Source: Macrothele yani (taxonomy: Eukaryota > Arthropoda > Arachnida > Araneae > Macrothelidae). Taken from it: a DNA stretch of 64,000 nucleotides. The notes under the pieces were generated by a model that searched no databases, had not been told where the DNA came from, and saw only the letters and a program-made list of their open reading frames with translations. How positions within the stretch are numbered: the first letter of the stretch is position 1; every line of letters begins with the position of its first letter. This document shows, in pieces, positions 46,801-57,140 of this stretch. Location: the NCBI GenBank assembly GCA_039090855.1, contig CM077011.1, positions 40,381,501 to 40,445,500 on the forward strand, read 5' to 3'. The translations under genes were made by a program, and so were the position numbers.

Positions 46801-49800
46801 CCCTGATCACCTTGAAAGGACGGATGACCGGCAGGGCGTATGAAACCATTTTGGCCGACCAAGTCAATCCAATGGCTCAGGCATTGTTTCCTGCAGGGGA
46901 GGCCATCTATCAAGATGATCCCTGATCACATTGAAAGGACGGATGATCGGCAGGGAGTATGAAACTATTTTGCCCGACCAAGTCCATCCAATGGCTCAGG
47001 CATTGTTTCCTGCAAGGGGAGGCCATCTATTAAGATGATCCCCTGATCACCTTGAAAGGACGGATGACGGGCAGGGCGTATGAAACCATTTTGACTGACC
47101 AAGTCCATCCAATGGCTCAGGCATTGTTTCCTGCAGGGGATGTCATCTATCAAGATGATCCCCTGATCACCTTGAAAGGACGGATTCCTGGTAGGGCGTA
47201 TGAAACCATTTTGGCCGACCAAGTCCATCCAATGGCTCAGGCATTGTTTCCTGCAGGGGATGCCATCTATAAAGATGATCCCCTGATCATCTTGAAAGTA
47301 CGAATGACCGGCAGGGCGTATGAAACTATTTTGGCCGACCAAGGCCATCCAATATCTCGGGCATTGTTTCCTGCAGGGGATGCCATCTATCAAAATGATC
47401 CCCTGATCACCTTGAAAGGACGGATGACTGGCAGGGCGTATGAAACCATTTTGGCCTACCAAGTCCATCCAATGGCTCAGGCAATGTTTCGTACAGGAGA
47501 TGCCATCTATCAAGATGATCCCCTGATCACCTTAAAAGGACGGATGCCTGGCAGGGCGTATGAAACCATTTTGGCCGACCAAGTCTATTCAATGGCTCAG
47601 GCATTGTTTCCTGCAGGGTATGCCATTTATCAATATGATCCCCTGATCACCTTAAAAGGACGGATTCCTGGTAGGGCGTATGAAACCATTTTGGCCGACC
47701 AAGTCCATCCAATGGCTCAGGCATTGTTTCCTGCAGGGGATGCCATCTATAAAGATGATCCCCTGATCATCTTGAAAGTACGAATGACCGGCAGGGCGTA
47801 TGAAACTATTTTGGCCGACCAAGGCCATCCAATATCTCGGGCATTGTTTCCTGCAGGGGATGCCATCTATCAAAATGATCCCCTGATCACCTTGAAAGGA
47901 CGGATGACTGGCAGCGCGTATGAAACCATTTTGGCCTACCAAGTCCATCCAATGGCTCAGGCATTGTTTCCTACAGGGGATGCCATCTATCAAGATGATC
48001 CCCTGATCGCCTTAAAAGGACGGATGCCTGGCAGGGCGTATGAAACCATTTTGGCCGACCAAGTCCATCCAATGGCTCAGGCATTGTTTCCTGCAGGGGA
48101 TGCCATCTATCAAGATGATCCCCTGATCACCTTGAAAGGACGGATGCCTGGCAGGGCGTATGAAACCATTTTGGCCGACCAAGTCCATTCAATGGCTCAT
48201 GCATTGTTTCCTGCAGGGGAGGCCATCTATCAAGATGATCCCCTGATCACCTTGAAAGGTCGGATGACCGACAGGGCGTATGAAACCATTTTGGCCGACC
48301 AAGTCCATCCAATGGCTCAGGCATTGTTTCCTGCAGGGGCGGCCATCTATCAAAATGATCCCCTGATCACCTTGAAAGGACGGATGATCGGCAGGGCGTA
48401 TGAAACCATTTTGGCCGACCAAGTCCATCCAATGGCTCAGGCATTGTTTCCTGCAGGGGATGCCATCTATCAAGATGATCCCCTGATCACCTTGAAAGGA
48501 CGGATGCCTGGCAGGGCGTATGAAACCATTTTGGCCGACCAAGTCCATCCAATGGCTCAGGCATTGTTTCCTGCAGGGGATGCCATCTATCAAGATGATC
48601 CCCTGATCACCTTGAAAGGACGGATGACCGACAGGGCGTATGAAACCATTTTGGCCGACCAAGTCCATCCAATGGCTCAGGCATTGTTTCCTGCAGGGGA
48701 TGCCATCTATCAAGATGATCCCCTGATCACCTTGAAAGGACTAATGACCGAAAGGGCGTAGGAAACCATTTTGGCCGACCAAGTTCATCCAATGACTCAG
48801 GCATTGTTTCCTGCAGGGGAGGCCATCTATCAAGATGATCCCCTGATCACCTTGAAAGGACGGATGACCGGCAGGGCGTATGAAACCATTTTGGCCGACC
48901 AAGTCAATCCAATGGCTCAGGCATTGTTTCCTGCAGGGGAGGCCATCTATCAAGATGATCCCCTGATCACCTTGAAAGGACGGATGATCGGCAGGGAGTA
49001 TGAAACTATTTTGCCCGACCAAGTCCATCCAATGGCTCAGGCATTGTTTCCTGCAAGGGGAGGCCATCTATTAAGATGATCCCCTGATCACCTTGAAAGG
49101 ACGGATGACGGGCAGGGCGTATGAAACCATTTTGACTGACCAAGTCCATCCAATGGCTCAGGCATTGTTTCCTGCAGGGGATGTCATCTATTAAGATGAT
49201 CCCCTGATCACCTTAAAAGGACGGATTCCTGGTAGGGCGTATGAAACCATTTTGGCCGACCAAGTCCATCCAATGGCTCAGGCATTGTTTCCTGCAGGGG
49301 ATGCCATCTATAAAGATGATCCCCTGATCATCTTGAAAGTACGAATGACCGGCAGGGCGTATGAAACTATTTTGGCCGACCAAGGCCATCCAATATCTCG
49401 GGCATTGTTTCCTGCAGTGGATGCCATCTATCAAAATGATCCCCTGAACACCTTGAAAGGACGGATGACTGGCAGGGCGTATGAAACCATTTTGGCCTAC
49501 CAAGTCCATCCAATGGCTCAGGCAATGTTTCGTACAGGGGATGCCATCTATCAAGATGATCCCCTGATCACCATAAAAGGACGGATGCCTGGCAGGGCGT
49601 ATGAAACCATTTTGGCCGACCAAGTCCATTCAATGTCTCAGGCATTGTTTCCTGCAGGGTATGCCATTTATCAATATGATCCCCTGATCACCTTAAAAGG
49701 ACGGATTCCTGGTAGGGCGTATGAAACCATTTTGGCCGACCAACTACATCCAATGGCTCAGGCATTGTTTCCTGCAGGGGATGTCATCTATCAAGATGAT

Positions 49801-52310
49801 CCCCGATCACCTTGAAAGTACGGATGACCGGCAGGGCGTATGAAACCATTTTGGCCGACCAAGGCCATCAAATGGCTCGGGCATTGTTTCCTGCAGGGGA
49901 TGCCATCTATCAAAATGATCCCCTGATCACCTTGAAAGGACGGATGACTGGCAGCGCGTATGAAACCATTTTGGCCTACCAAGTCCATCCAATGGCTCAG
50001 GCATTGTTTCCTACAGGGGATGCCATCTATCAAGATGATCCCCTGATCGCCTTAAAAGGACGGATGCCTGGCAGGGCGTATGAAACCATTTTGGCCGACC
50101 AAGTCCATCCAATGGCTCAGGCATTGTTTCCTGCAGGGGATGCCATCTATCAAGATGATCCCCTGATCACCTTGAAAGGACTAATGACCGAAAGGGCGTA
50201 TGAAACCATTTTGGCCGACCAAGTCCATCCAATGGCTCAGGCATTGTTTCCTGCAGGGGAAGCCATCTATCAAGATGATCCCCTGATCACCTTGAAAGGA
50301 CGGATGACCGGCAGGGCGTATGAAACCATTTTGGCCGACCAAGTCAATCCAATGGCTCAGGCATTGTTTCCTGCAGGGGATACCATCTATCAAGATGATC
50401 CCCCGATCACCTTGAAAGGACGGATGACCGGCAGGGCGTATCAAACCATTTTGGCCGACCAAGTCCATCCAATGGCTTTGGCATTGTTTCCTGCAGGGGA
50501 TGCCATCTATCAAGATGATCCCCTGATCACCTTGAAAGGGCGGATGACTGGCAGGGCGTATGAAACCATTTTGGCCGACCAAGTCCATCCAATGGCTCAG
50601 GCATTGTTTCCTACAGGGTATGCCATCTATCAATATGATCCCTGATCACCAAAAAAAGGACGGATGACTGGCATGGCGTATGAAACCATTTTGGCCGACC
50701 AAGTCCATCCAATGGCTCATGCATTGTTTCCTGCAGGGGAGGCCATCTATCAAGATGATCCCCTGATCACCTTGAAAGGTCGGATGACCGACAGGGCGTA
50801 TGAAACCATTTTGGCCGACCAAGTCCATCCAATGGCTCAGGCATTGTTTCCTGCAGGGGAGGCCATCTATCAAAATGATCCCCTGATCACCTTGAAAGGA
50901 CGGATGATCGGCAGGGCGTATGAAACCATTTTGGCCGACCAAGTCCATCCAATGGCTCAGGCATTGTTTCCTGCAGGGGATGCCATCTATCAAGATGATC
51001 CCCTGATCACCTTGAAAGGACGGATGACCGACAGTGCGTAGGAAACCATTTTGGCCGACCAAGTCCATCCAATGGCTCAGGCATTGTTTCCTGCAGGGAG
51101 GCCATCTATCAAGATGATCCCCTGATCACCTTGAAAGGACGGATGACCGGCAGGGCGTATGAAACCATTTTGGCCGACCAAGTCAATCCAATGGCTCAGG
51201 CATTGTTTCCTGCAGGGGAGGCCATCTATCAAGATGATCCCCTGATCACATTGAAAGGACGGATGATCGGCAGGGAGTATGAAACTATTTTGCCCGACCA
51301 AGTCCATCCAATGGCTCAGGCATTGTTTCCTGCAAGGGGAGGCCATCTATTAAGATGATCCCCTGATCACCTTGAAAGGACGGATGACGGGCAGGGCGTA
51401 TGAAACCATTTTGACTGACCAAGTCCATCCAATGGCTCAGGCATTGTTTCCTGCAGGGGATGTCATCTATCAAGATGATCCCCTGATCACCTTGAAAGGA
51501 CGGATTCCTGGTAGGGCGTATGAAACCATTTTGGCCGACCAAGTCCATCCAATGGCTCAGGCATTGTTTCCTGCAGGGGATGCCATCTATAAAGATGATC
51601 CCCTGATCATCTTGAAAGTACGAATGACCGGCAGGGCGTATGAAACTATTTTGGCCGACCAAGGCCATCCAATATCTCGGGCATTGTTTCCTGCAGGGGA
51701 TGCCATCTATCAAAATGATCCCCTGATCACCTTGAAAGGACGGATGACTGGCAGGGCGTATGAAACCATTTTGGCCTACCAAGTCCATCCAATGGCTCAG
51801 GCAATGTTTCGTACAGGAGATGCCATCTATCAAGATGATCCCCTGATCACCTTAAAAGGACGGATGCCTGGCAGGGCGTATGAAACCATTTTGGCCGACC
51901 AAGTCTATTCAATGGCTCAGGCATTGTTTCCTGCAGGGTATGCCATTTATCAATATGATCCCCTGATCACCTTAAAAGGACGGATTCCTGGTAGGGCGTA
52001 TGAAACCATTTTGGCCGACCAAGTCCATCCAATGGCTCAGGCATTGTTTCCTGCAGGGATGCCATCTATAAAGATGATCCCTGATCATCTTGAAAGTACG
52101 AATGACCGGCAGGGCGTATGAAACTATTTTGGCCGACCAAGGCCATCCAATATCTCGGGCATTGTTTCCTGCAGGGGATGCCATCTATCAAAATGATCCC
52201 CTGATCACCTTGAAAGGACGGATGACTGGCAGCGCGTATGAAACCATTTTGGCCTACCAAGTCCATCCAATGGCTCAGGCATTGTTTCCTACAGGGGATG
52301 CCATCTATCA
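43870..52310 (+). repeat. Two adjacent 4.32-kb higher-order repeats (36 units each)
   Basis: Seen: private variants recur at a 4317-4320 bp offset. Examples are GCGGCCATCTATCAAAATG (about 44020 and 48337), CAAGTTCATCCAATGAC (44460 and 48779), GATCCCCGATCACC (45480 and 49799), GTACAGGAGATGCC (47493 and 51813) and GTCTATTCAATGGC (47584 and 51904). The two blocks are nearly identical except for a few single-base indels. Inference: a recent segmental duplication by unequal exchange, reaching close to the right end of the array. Confidence 0.9.
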
Positions 52311-52437
52311 AGATGATCCCCTGATCGCCTTAAAAGGACGGATGCCTGGCAGGGCGTATGAAACCATTTTGGCCGACCAAGTCCATTCAATGGCTCAGGC
52401 ATTGTTATCTGCAGGGGAATTTTATCTATCAAGATAA

Positions 52438-52735
52438 TAACCCCCAATTCGCAGAGCTCGGAATGTCCAATCATGGTTTAAGGAACATTAGGACGAACTT
52501 TTGCACCTTCCTTGGCCTCCCCAATCACCACACTTGTACATCATCGAGCCACTGTGGTCTGTGCTGGAAAACAGAGTAAGATCCTGTTATCCCCTTTCTG
52601 CATCTCTCAAGGACCTGGTGTAGTTTCGGCATGAAGAATGGTGTTATATCCCACTAACCACCATTCATGATTTGTATGCGTCCATTCCAAGGAGGATTCA
52701 GGAGATTTTGAATGCCAAGTGGTGGGGGGGGGGAG
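52438..52735 (+). pseudogene. Tc1-like transposase, C-terminal part
   Basis: Seen: directly after the last satellite unit one frame reads ARNVQSWFKEH, a TAG stop, DELLHLPWPPQSPHLYIIEP (catalytic Glu present), LWSVLENRVR, a second TAG after LKDLV, then EEWCYIPLTTIHDLYASIPR and RIQEILNAKWWGGG. This is the normal order from just after the second catalytic Asp to the C-terminus in this Tc1 lineage. Two in-frame stops make it non-functional. Its position proves that the array sits inside a transposase gene and not beside one. Confidence 0.88.
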
Positions 52736-52909
52736 CGTCTTGCGCTATACTAAGTACGTAAAACCTTTTTTCCCTCGGTGTTCACATTATTCTGTCCAAC
52801 CCTGTAGCAAGGACATGCCGACCGAGCAGCTTGGCGCTTATAACAGAAAAACCTCCGGTTTCCGGTCTGTTGTGTTGCGGGATCTGACTTGCTTAGACGC
52901 GGTACGGAT

Positions 52910-53593
52910 CAGGGCCGGATTAAGAGTGGGCCTAGCAGGGCTATAGCCTAGACGCCCCACCATTACCAAGGGCCCAGAAGGCATGCCGCTGCAACACAGC
53001 TAGCGTATATACGTATTTACATGTAAAGAAATAAAATAGTTTTAGTTTCGTCGCCAATGATTTCCACTCGATCACACACAGTGGCTAGAAGACGAACAGA
53101 TTTCTAGGCAGGGACTCACCAAGTGTTAAGGTTTTATGCCGCTCTGCACAGGTGCGCCGGCGGGACAGTTTCAGGTTTTTTACAACCATCCACCCACACC
53201 TCCCAGCATGCATTTGTAACCGTTAATGGGCGAAATCCACTGTGACCTCAAATTGCATAAAAAAACAATATGCACCAAGAAATGTATACAATGTTAAATT
53301 ATTAAGAATTCCATGACAAATTCTGAGAATCTTAAGCTTTTAACTCATGTTCTTATAAGATCAGTGGAAAGTACAGGGACTTGTTATGAAAACTCTTCAG
53401 GAAGTTTATAAGTTTGAAGAATGAACTACGTATTAGATATAACAAGAATATTACTAGAATTTCGTGTTTTAACGGACCTCAATAATGATTGTCCGTCATA
53501 CATTCTTCGGAGGGACAACTCCTATGTGTTAGCCTAGGTAGCCCCCTGAGATTTCTTAGCCTAGGGGCCCACCAATACCTTAATATGGCGCTG
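52910..53593. mobile_element. hAT-like non-autonomous element (684 bp)
   Basis: Seen: the left end CAGGGCCGGATTAAG is matched inversely by CTTAATATGGCGCTG at 53579-53593. Subterminal sequences (GGGCCTAG and CTAGGGGCCC type) also mirror. Flanking octamers GTACGGAT and GTACGCTT agree at five to six positions, consistent with a diverged 8-bp target duplication. No ORF. Known: CAG-type ends with 8-bp duplications are typical of hAT. Confidence 0.6.
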
Positions 53594-53613
53594 GTACGCT
53601 TGCAGCTCTGACA

Positions 53614-53664
53614 CCGAAAAAGCTACTCATTTCTTGTTTAGCTAGAAATGACTAGCTTTTTCGG
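53614..53664. repeat. 20-bp inverted repeat with one mismatch
   Basis: CCGAAAAAGCTACTCATTTC (53614-53633) and its near-complement GAAATGACTAGCTTTTTCGG (53645-53664), loop 11 nt, followed by T-rich sequence. It resembles a terminator hairpin, but in a eukaryotic context it is more likely a transposon end or chance inverted duplication. Confidence 0.8.
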
Positions 53665-53863
53665 GTTTTTTCAAATCGTTTTTCTGTCCGCGGGCACCAG
53701 TACCGAGCACAAAATTCCACAGAAAATTTTAATTTTCTTTAAATTTCTTTTTCTACTTTTCAAAAAAAAAAATCGGAAATAAAACCGGGTCGAAATGGTG
53801 TAAACAACACCTTGACCCGACCCGTTTGACCTGCAAGAAATTATCGACCGGTTGACCCGTGAC

Positions 53864-55028
53864 CAGGGTTGTGCAATTACGTGTAAAATAAAGTTCTCTA
53901 CGTGACACGTAAATTACGCGTAAAATACGTAGAAAACATAAAATGCGTAAAAAACGCGTAAAATACGTAAACAAAATAAAAAAAAACATGGCTTTGTGCT
54001 GTTAATTAACTTGCTATGTACGAATACCACATAAAACGGAGATCCTTCAAAAACAAACACACCCTTCGGCATTTTTATATGATCTTATTGGAACAGTGCA
54101 AACTGCTACGTCCACGTGACATACCACCAGGATACCACATACACATCAGTATCACGTTATATATATATCCCCCCTCCCCAGCCATCATATTCACACGGGG
54201 AAATCTTTTTCTTTATGATATAGTTAGTGTGGGGCCCACTTTAAGATATTATGTTCGGCAAAGGAAGTCTGAAGCCACGCCGCGGTGTAGTTTAAAGTGA
54301 AACGAGACGATAGGAACAATCAAAATGAGACGTTGCCTCGCGGCTCGCCTTTGATATCCATGCGTGTGCTGCCGGCTGGCGGCTCCTGTCTCTACAGTGA
54401 TTCACTGCTTGGCAGACGCAGAAGTTCAACAACGTCGGCATCTTCTCGTTCACTCGGCGGTAAAACTATAACTATGCGAACTACACATTTTTTTTCTGTT
54501 ATTTAAATGCGGGAGGTTTTAGTGTTGGCTTCAGTTCAAAGCTGAGAGCGTTCTTAATAAACACCGTTCTTTCCCCTCCTCGCTAATTATTGAAGAAGGC
54601 TCAACATTCTAATTGAAGACTCTTCCCACTATGAATCGACCTCTTCATAATCTTGAATTCTATTCAATATACATTGTGATTTTTATCGATGCTAGTGCAA
54701 AAGGTAGATTATTTTCTCCATTTTTAATATACAAGAAAGAACAGATACATTATAATTTCTAAAAAGAAATATGTTAATAGGTGGATGACCTGTATGAACA
54801 ATCTTAAGAGAATAATGATTTCGTAGTGAAATGTACAAGAAGTTTTAAGTTTAAAATGTAATATAATTAAAGTGGTTTTTATATTATAATATTTATACAC
54901 ACACGTGAAAGAAAATTCGTTTTTTACGTCTGCGTAAAAAAACTGGTTTTCTACGCCAGGTAAATTACCTGTATATTACGCGTAATTTACGTAAAATACG
55001 TAACGAGTAAATTACCTTGCCAACCCAT
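53864..55028. mobile_element. hAT-like non-autonomous element (1165 bp) with 8-bp target duplication
   Basis: Seen: the element begins CAGGGTTGTGCAATTACG and ends, in complement, ATGGGTTGGCAAGGTAA. It is flanked by CCCGTGAC (53856-53863) and CCCGTGGC (55029-55036). The empty site in repeat R copy 2 reads GACCCGTGACCCGTTTCC, confirming the boundaries. Both ends contain several ACGCGTAAAATACG or CGTAAATTACGCGTAA motifs, typical of subterminal transposase-binding repeats. Small frames inside (54016-54506) show no transposase motif. Confidence 0.8.
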
Positions 55029-55139
55029 CCCGTGGCCCGTTTCCATCCCTGTTCGTTACAATTAGCCGATCATCTCTATTGAGGAAGACATAACGAAAAC
55101 GTGTCGCCAGTTATCCACAAGGCTCATTGCAAGTGTCAA

Positions 55140-56335
55140 TGTTACCGCTAAAGCTCGAAAGCCGTTAATGTGCACATTACCTAGCTAATCTGCAGATTAA
55201 CTGATTTACTCCGTTAACATGCGGAATCAAGAGGTTTTTCGCATTTTACCTAGGTAATGTGCCCATTAACGGCTTCCGTATCGTTAAAGTTCAAAAGTTT
55301 GTTTCTCTCATTTCCTTTCCCTACACCTTCCCCCTCTCCCTCCACTTTTAGTTTGGTTTCGTGTGATATGTTTGTTCACGTAATTTGTGGTGAAATAGAT
55401 CCTAAAGAGAAAGGGTATGGTAAGAATGTATTGTGCAACATCTGTAAAAAGAATATGGATCAGAAAATACAGCGTGATGAAGCCAAGAAAGGTTTAGAAA
55501 AGCAAGCAAAGAAAATGTTAGCAGTTTCTAATGCAAAGCACCCAAATGTCGATGAAGGTGTCACTGTGAGAATTAAAGTACCGAAGTAGACAGAGCAAAA
55601 ACTGATGCCGCTCGATTTTAGCTGTGGTTCTTAGTAAAACAGAGGATGGCTTTTATAAACTTGGTACTAAAACGGGTATTTTAAAACAATTGTATGCAAA
55701 ATATGAATTCATTGTTTGCAAAGAGAGATTTTTAACGAAAGAAGATGTCCCTGCTGTAGAAATATCTTTACGTCAAACAGCAATAAAACAATCCCTTGGT
55801 AATGGGCAGGGTTTCAGAAAATGTGACTGCAAATCTAAATGTACCATAAATAGGTGTGCCTGTCGCAAAAACCAGTTGCTATGTAATTCAAAGTGTCACC
55901 AATCTTTAGATTGCACTAATAAGTAAGCATAATTTTATCACATGTTTTGCAAATTCATTTCCTTAATTATAATAATATTCTAAACCGTTTGATTCTTTCT
56001 ATTATAGTTTTTTAATTGATTGACGATTGATTCTATCAACTAATTTGTTGATTGTTTGATTGTATTAACTTGATTCTTTATATATCGAAAAATAAATAAA
56101 TAACATTATGTTAATTTAAGCGTACAGAAACGTTGCTGTTGTTCCAGCAAAGATCTTATTTTCACTTTAACGAGTGCCTAGTAGGTAATGTGCAGATTAT
56201 CTAGGTAATTTGCAGATTACCTAGGTAATTTGAGCAATGAAACAATTTTCGGCACTTTAACGGATCACCCTAGTTAATTTGCACATTACCTAGATAATCT
56301 GTAGAATAACTGATTTCTGCACTTTAGCGGTAACA
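55140..56335 (+). mobile_element. Ginger/KRBA2-like integrase-class DNA transposon, deleted (1196 bp)
   Basis: Seen: ends TGTTACCGCTAAAG and CTTTAGCGGTAACA in inverted orientation, with TCAA on both sides (55136-55139 and 56336-56339). The empty site in repeat R copy 2 supports the junctions. Subterminal copies of CACATTACCTAG and ACCTAGGTAAT are scattered at both ends. Inside is the C-terminal part of an integrase-type transposase. Known: TGT...ACA ends with 4-bp duplications occur in Ginger-type elements. The catalytic core is missing, so the element is non-autonomous. Confidence 0.7.
55350..55926 (+). pseudogene. C-terminal part of a KRBA2/SCAND3-like integrase protein
   Basis: Seen: FVHVICGEIDPKEKGYGKNV with a CNICKKNMD zinc-ribbon-like end, then EKQAKKMLAVSNAKHP. 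A short region follows where two frame changes occur (near 55588 and 55615). After it comes ILAVVLSKTEDGFYKLGTKT, then a cysteine-rich tail (CDCKSKCTINRCACRKNQLL, then CNSKCH), stopping at 55926. Known: proteins annotated KRAB-A domain-containing protein 2-like have this tail after an rve integrase core. Here the core is absent and two frameshifts are present, so this is a pseudogene fragment. An upstream ATG at 55257 precedes low-complexity sequence and is not a convincing start. Confidence 0.7.
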
Positions 56336-56480
56336 TCAATACTGTTCACTTACGTTTTCCTACCATGCGAGAGACATACAGACTAAGTTCCTAGATGCTT
56401 CATCATTTGTCAGATTCCAACAAGCATGCCGTTGCTGAGTTCTTTCTCAATCATGTGCGAACCTACTATGAGAAGTTTCC

Positions 56481-57140
56481 CTTAGTAGCAGTCCTCATCA
56501 GCATATCTTGTAAAACCCAAAGTCGTAGCTTGACTCCTTTGACCTGTTCTGTTTTTAATGAACATGAGTGTATTTACTAAGAGAAATTTCTCTTTAGCCG
56601 AAAACATTTGCTCGTACTCGCGTCTTCCTTCCTTGAAAGCGTATGAGTTGTTTGTAACTTTCCCTATGCTTATCTCTGTGAGGAAAGCAAGCAGAACCAA
56701 ATGATCTGTTTCTACAAATTTCATTTCTGAAATGTATCTTATTCCTTGACATTGCTAAATCAAAATAATGAATGATCTATGTCAGTCATGTTCGACTCGC
56801 AAATAAAACCACCAAGGGAATATAACCCAGCACACTTAATAACGAACTGCGAGTAGAATTGCTTGGAAGATCATAATACGACAATGCAAAGGTCAAGCTA
56901 CTGATATCATCCAGAAGCGAAAGCTGGTTTCTCTAACTCCCACTTTAATTGCAAAAGAGGATGCATATTCAGTTCCCGGAAACGCGCACATATTGCCGTT
57001 CGTTGTTACATAAACATTTCCGTTAATCAGCAGTTCAATTAAAAAAAAATAAAAATCACCGGAATTCAAAGCGCCCATATGTAAGATAAAACTTTTCCTT
57101 TTGTGTGAGAATTATTTATAGAAATCATTTTCAAGAACTT
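56481..57140. other. No gene seen
   Basis: Non-coding sequence between repeat R and the LTR-like direct repeats. Small frames (for example 56482-56724 minus) have no recognisable motif. Confidence 0.5.

Larger units (their letters stand above)
26574..52437 (+). repeat. 120-bp satellite derived from Tc1 transposase codons, about 215 copies
   Basis: Seen: a 120-bp unit repeats head to tail for 25.9 kb. In the transposase frame it reads PLITLKGRMTGRAYETILAD followed by QVHPMAQALFPAGDAIYQDD. That is the region between the GGGSVMVWG block and the second catalytic Asp of Tc1 transposases. Variants fall at a few positions (GDAIYQ, GEAIYQ, GDTIYQ, GYAIYQ, GNAIYQ; RMTG, RMPG, RMTD, RMIG, RITG, LMTE). 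Because 120 is a multiple of three, long frames persist: the plus-strand maximum is 569 codons (47052-48761) and the minus-strand maximum 448 codons (26826-28172). Stops (GGCTTAGG, CGTAGG, CGTAAG) and rare indels break them. Every unit carries CCTGCAGG-like and TGATCA-type sites. There is no evidence that it is translated. Confidence 0.97.
25188..52806 (+). mobile_element. Tc1-like transposon expanded to 27.6 kb by an internal satellite
   Basis: Seen: a transposase N-terminus (ATG 25375) and C-terminus (52438-52735) in the same orientation and correct order flank a 25.9-kb tandem array whose unit is itself a transposase segment. At the right, TTCACATTATTCTGTCCAAC followed by CCTGTA ends at 52806, a typical Tc1 terminus. 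At the left, CTACAAGACATAATAATGTG at about 25188 is a shortened inverted match. A tRNA-bearing element interrupts codon-equivalent position about 42. Inference: one ancestral element of roughly 1.6 kb suffered an insertion and a massive internal amplification. The left end is the least certain point. Confidence 0.8.
53673..56480 (+). repeat. Dispersed repeat R, copy 1, split by two insertions
   Basis: Segments 53673-53863, 55029-55139 and 56336-56480 line up in order with one continuous stretch at 61705-62124 (shared ACCGGGTCGAAATGGTGT, ACGAAAACGTGTCGCCAG and AACCTACTATGAGAAGTT). The intervening sequence is two separate mobile elements. The repeat itself has no ORF; its class is unknown to me. 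Confidence 0.85.

Noticed and set aside
47052..48761. 569-codon plus-strand gene in the satellite
   Set aside because: It is just a stop-free run of satellite units without promoter, start context or non-repetitive domains; neighbouring units carry stops in the same frame.
26574..52437. CRISPR array or bacterial repeat
   Set aside because: The 120-bp units are contiguous with no unique spacers, and both flanks are eukaryotic Tc1 transposase coding.
53614..53664. Rho-independent terminator
   Set aside because: The hairpin with following T run looks like one, but the context is eukaryotic transposon DNA with no upstream gene.
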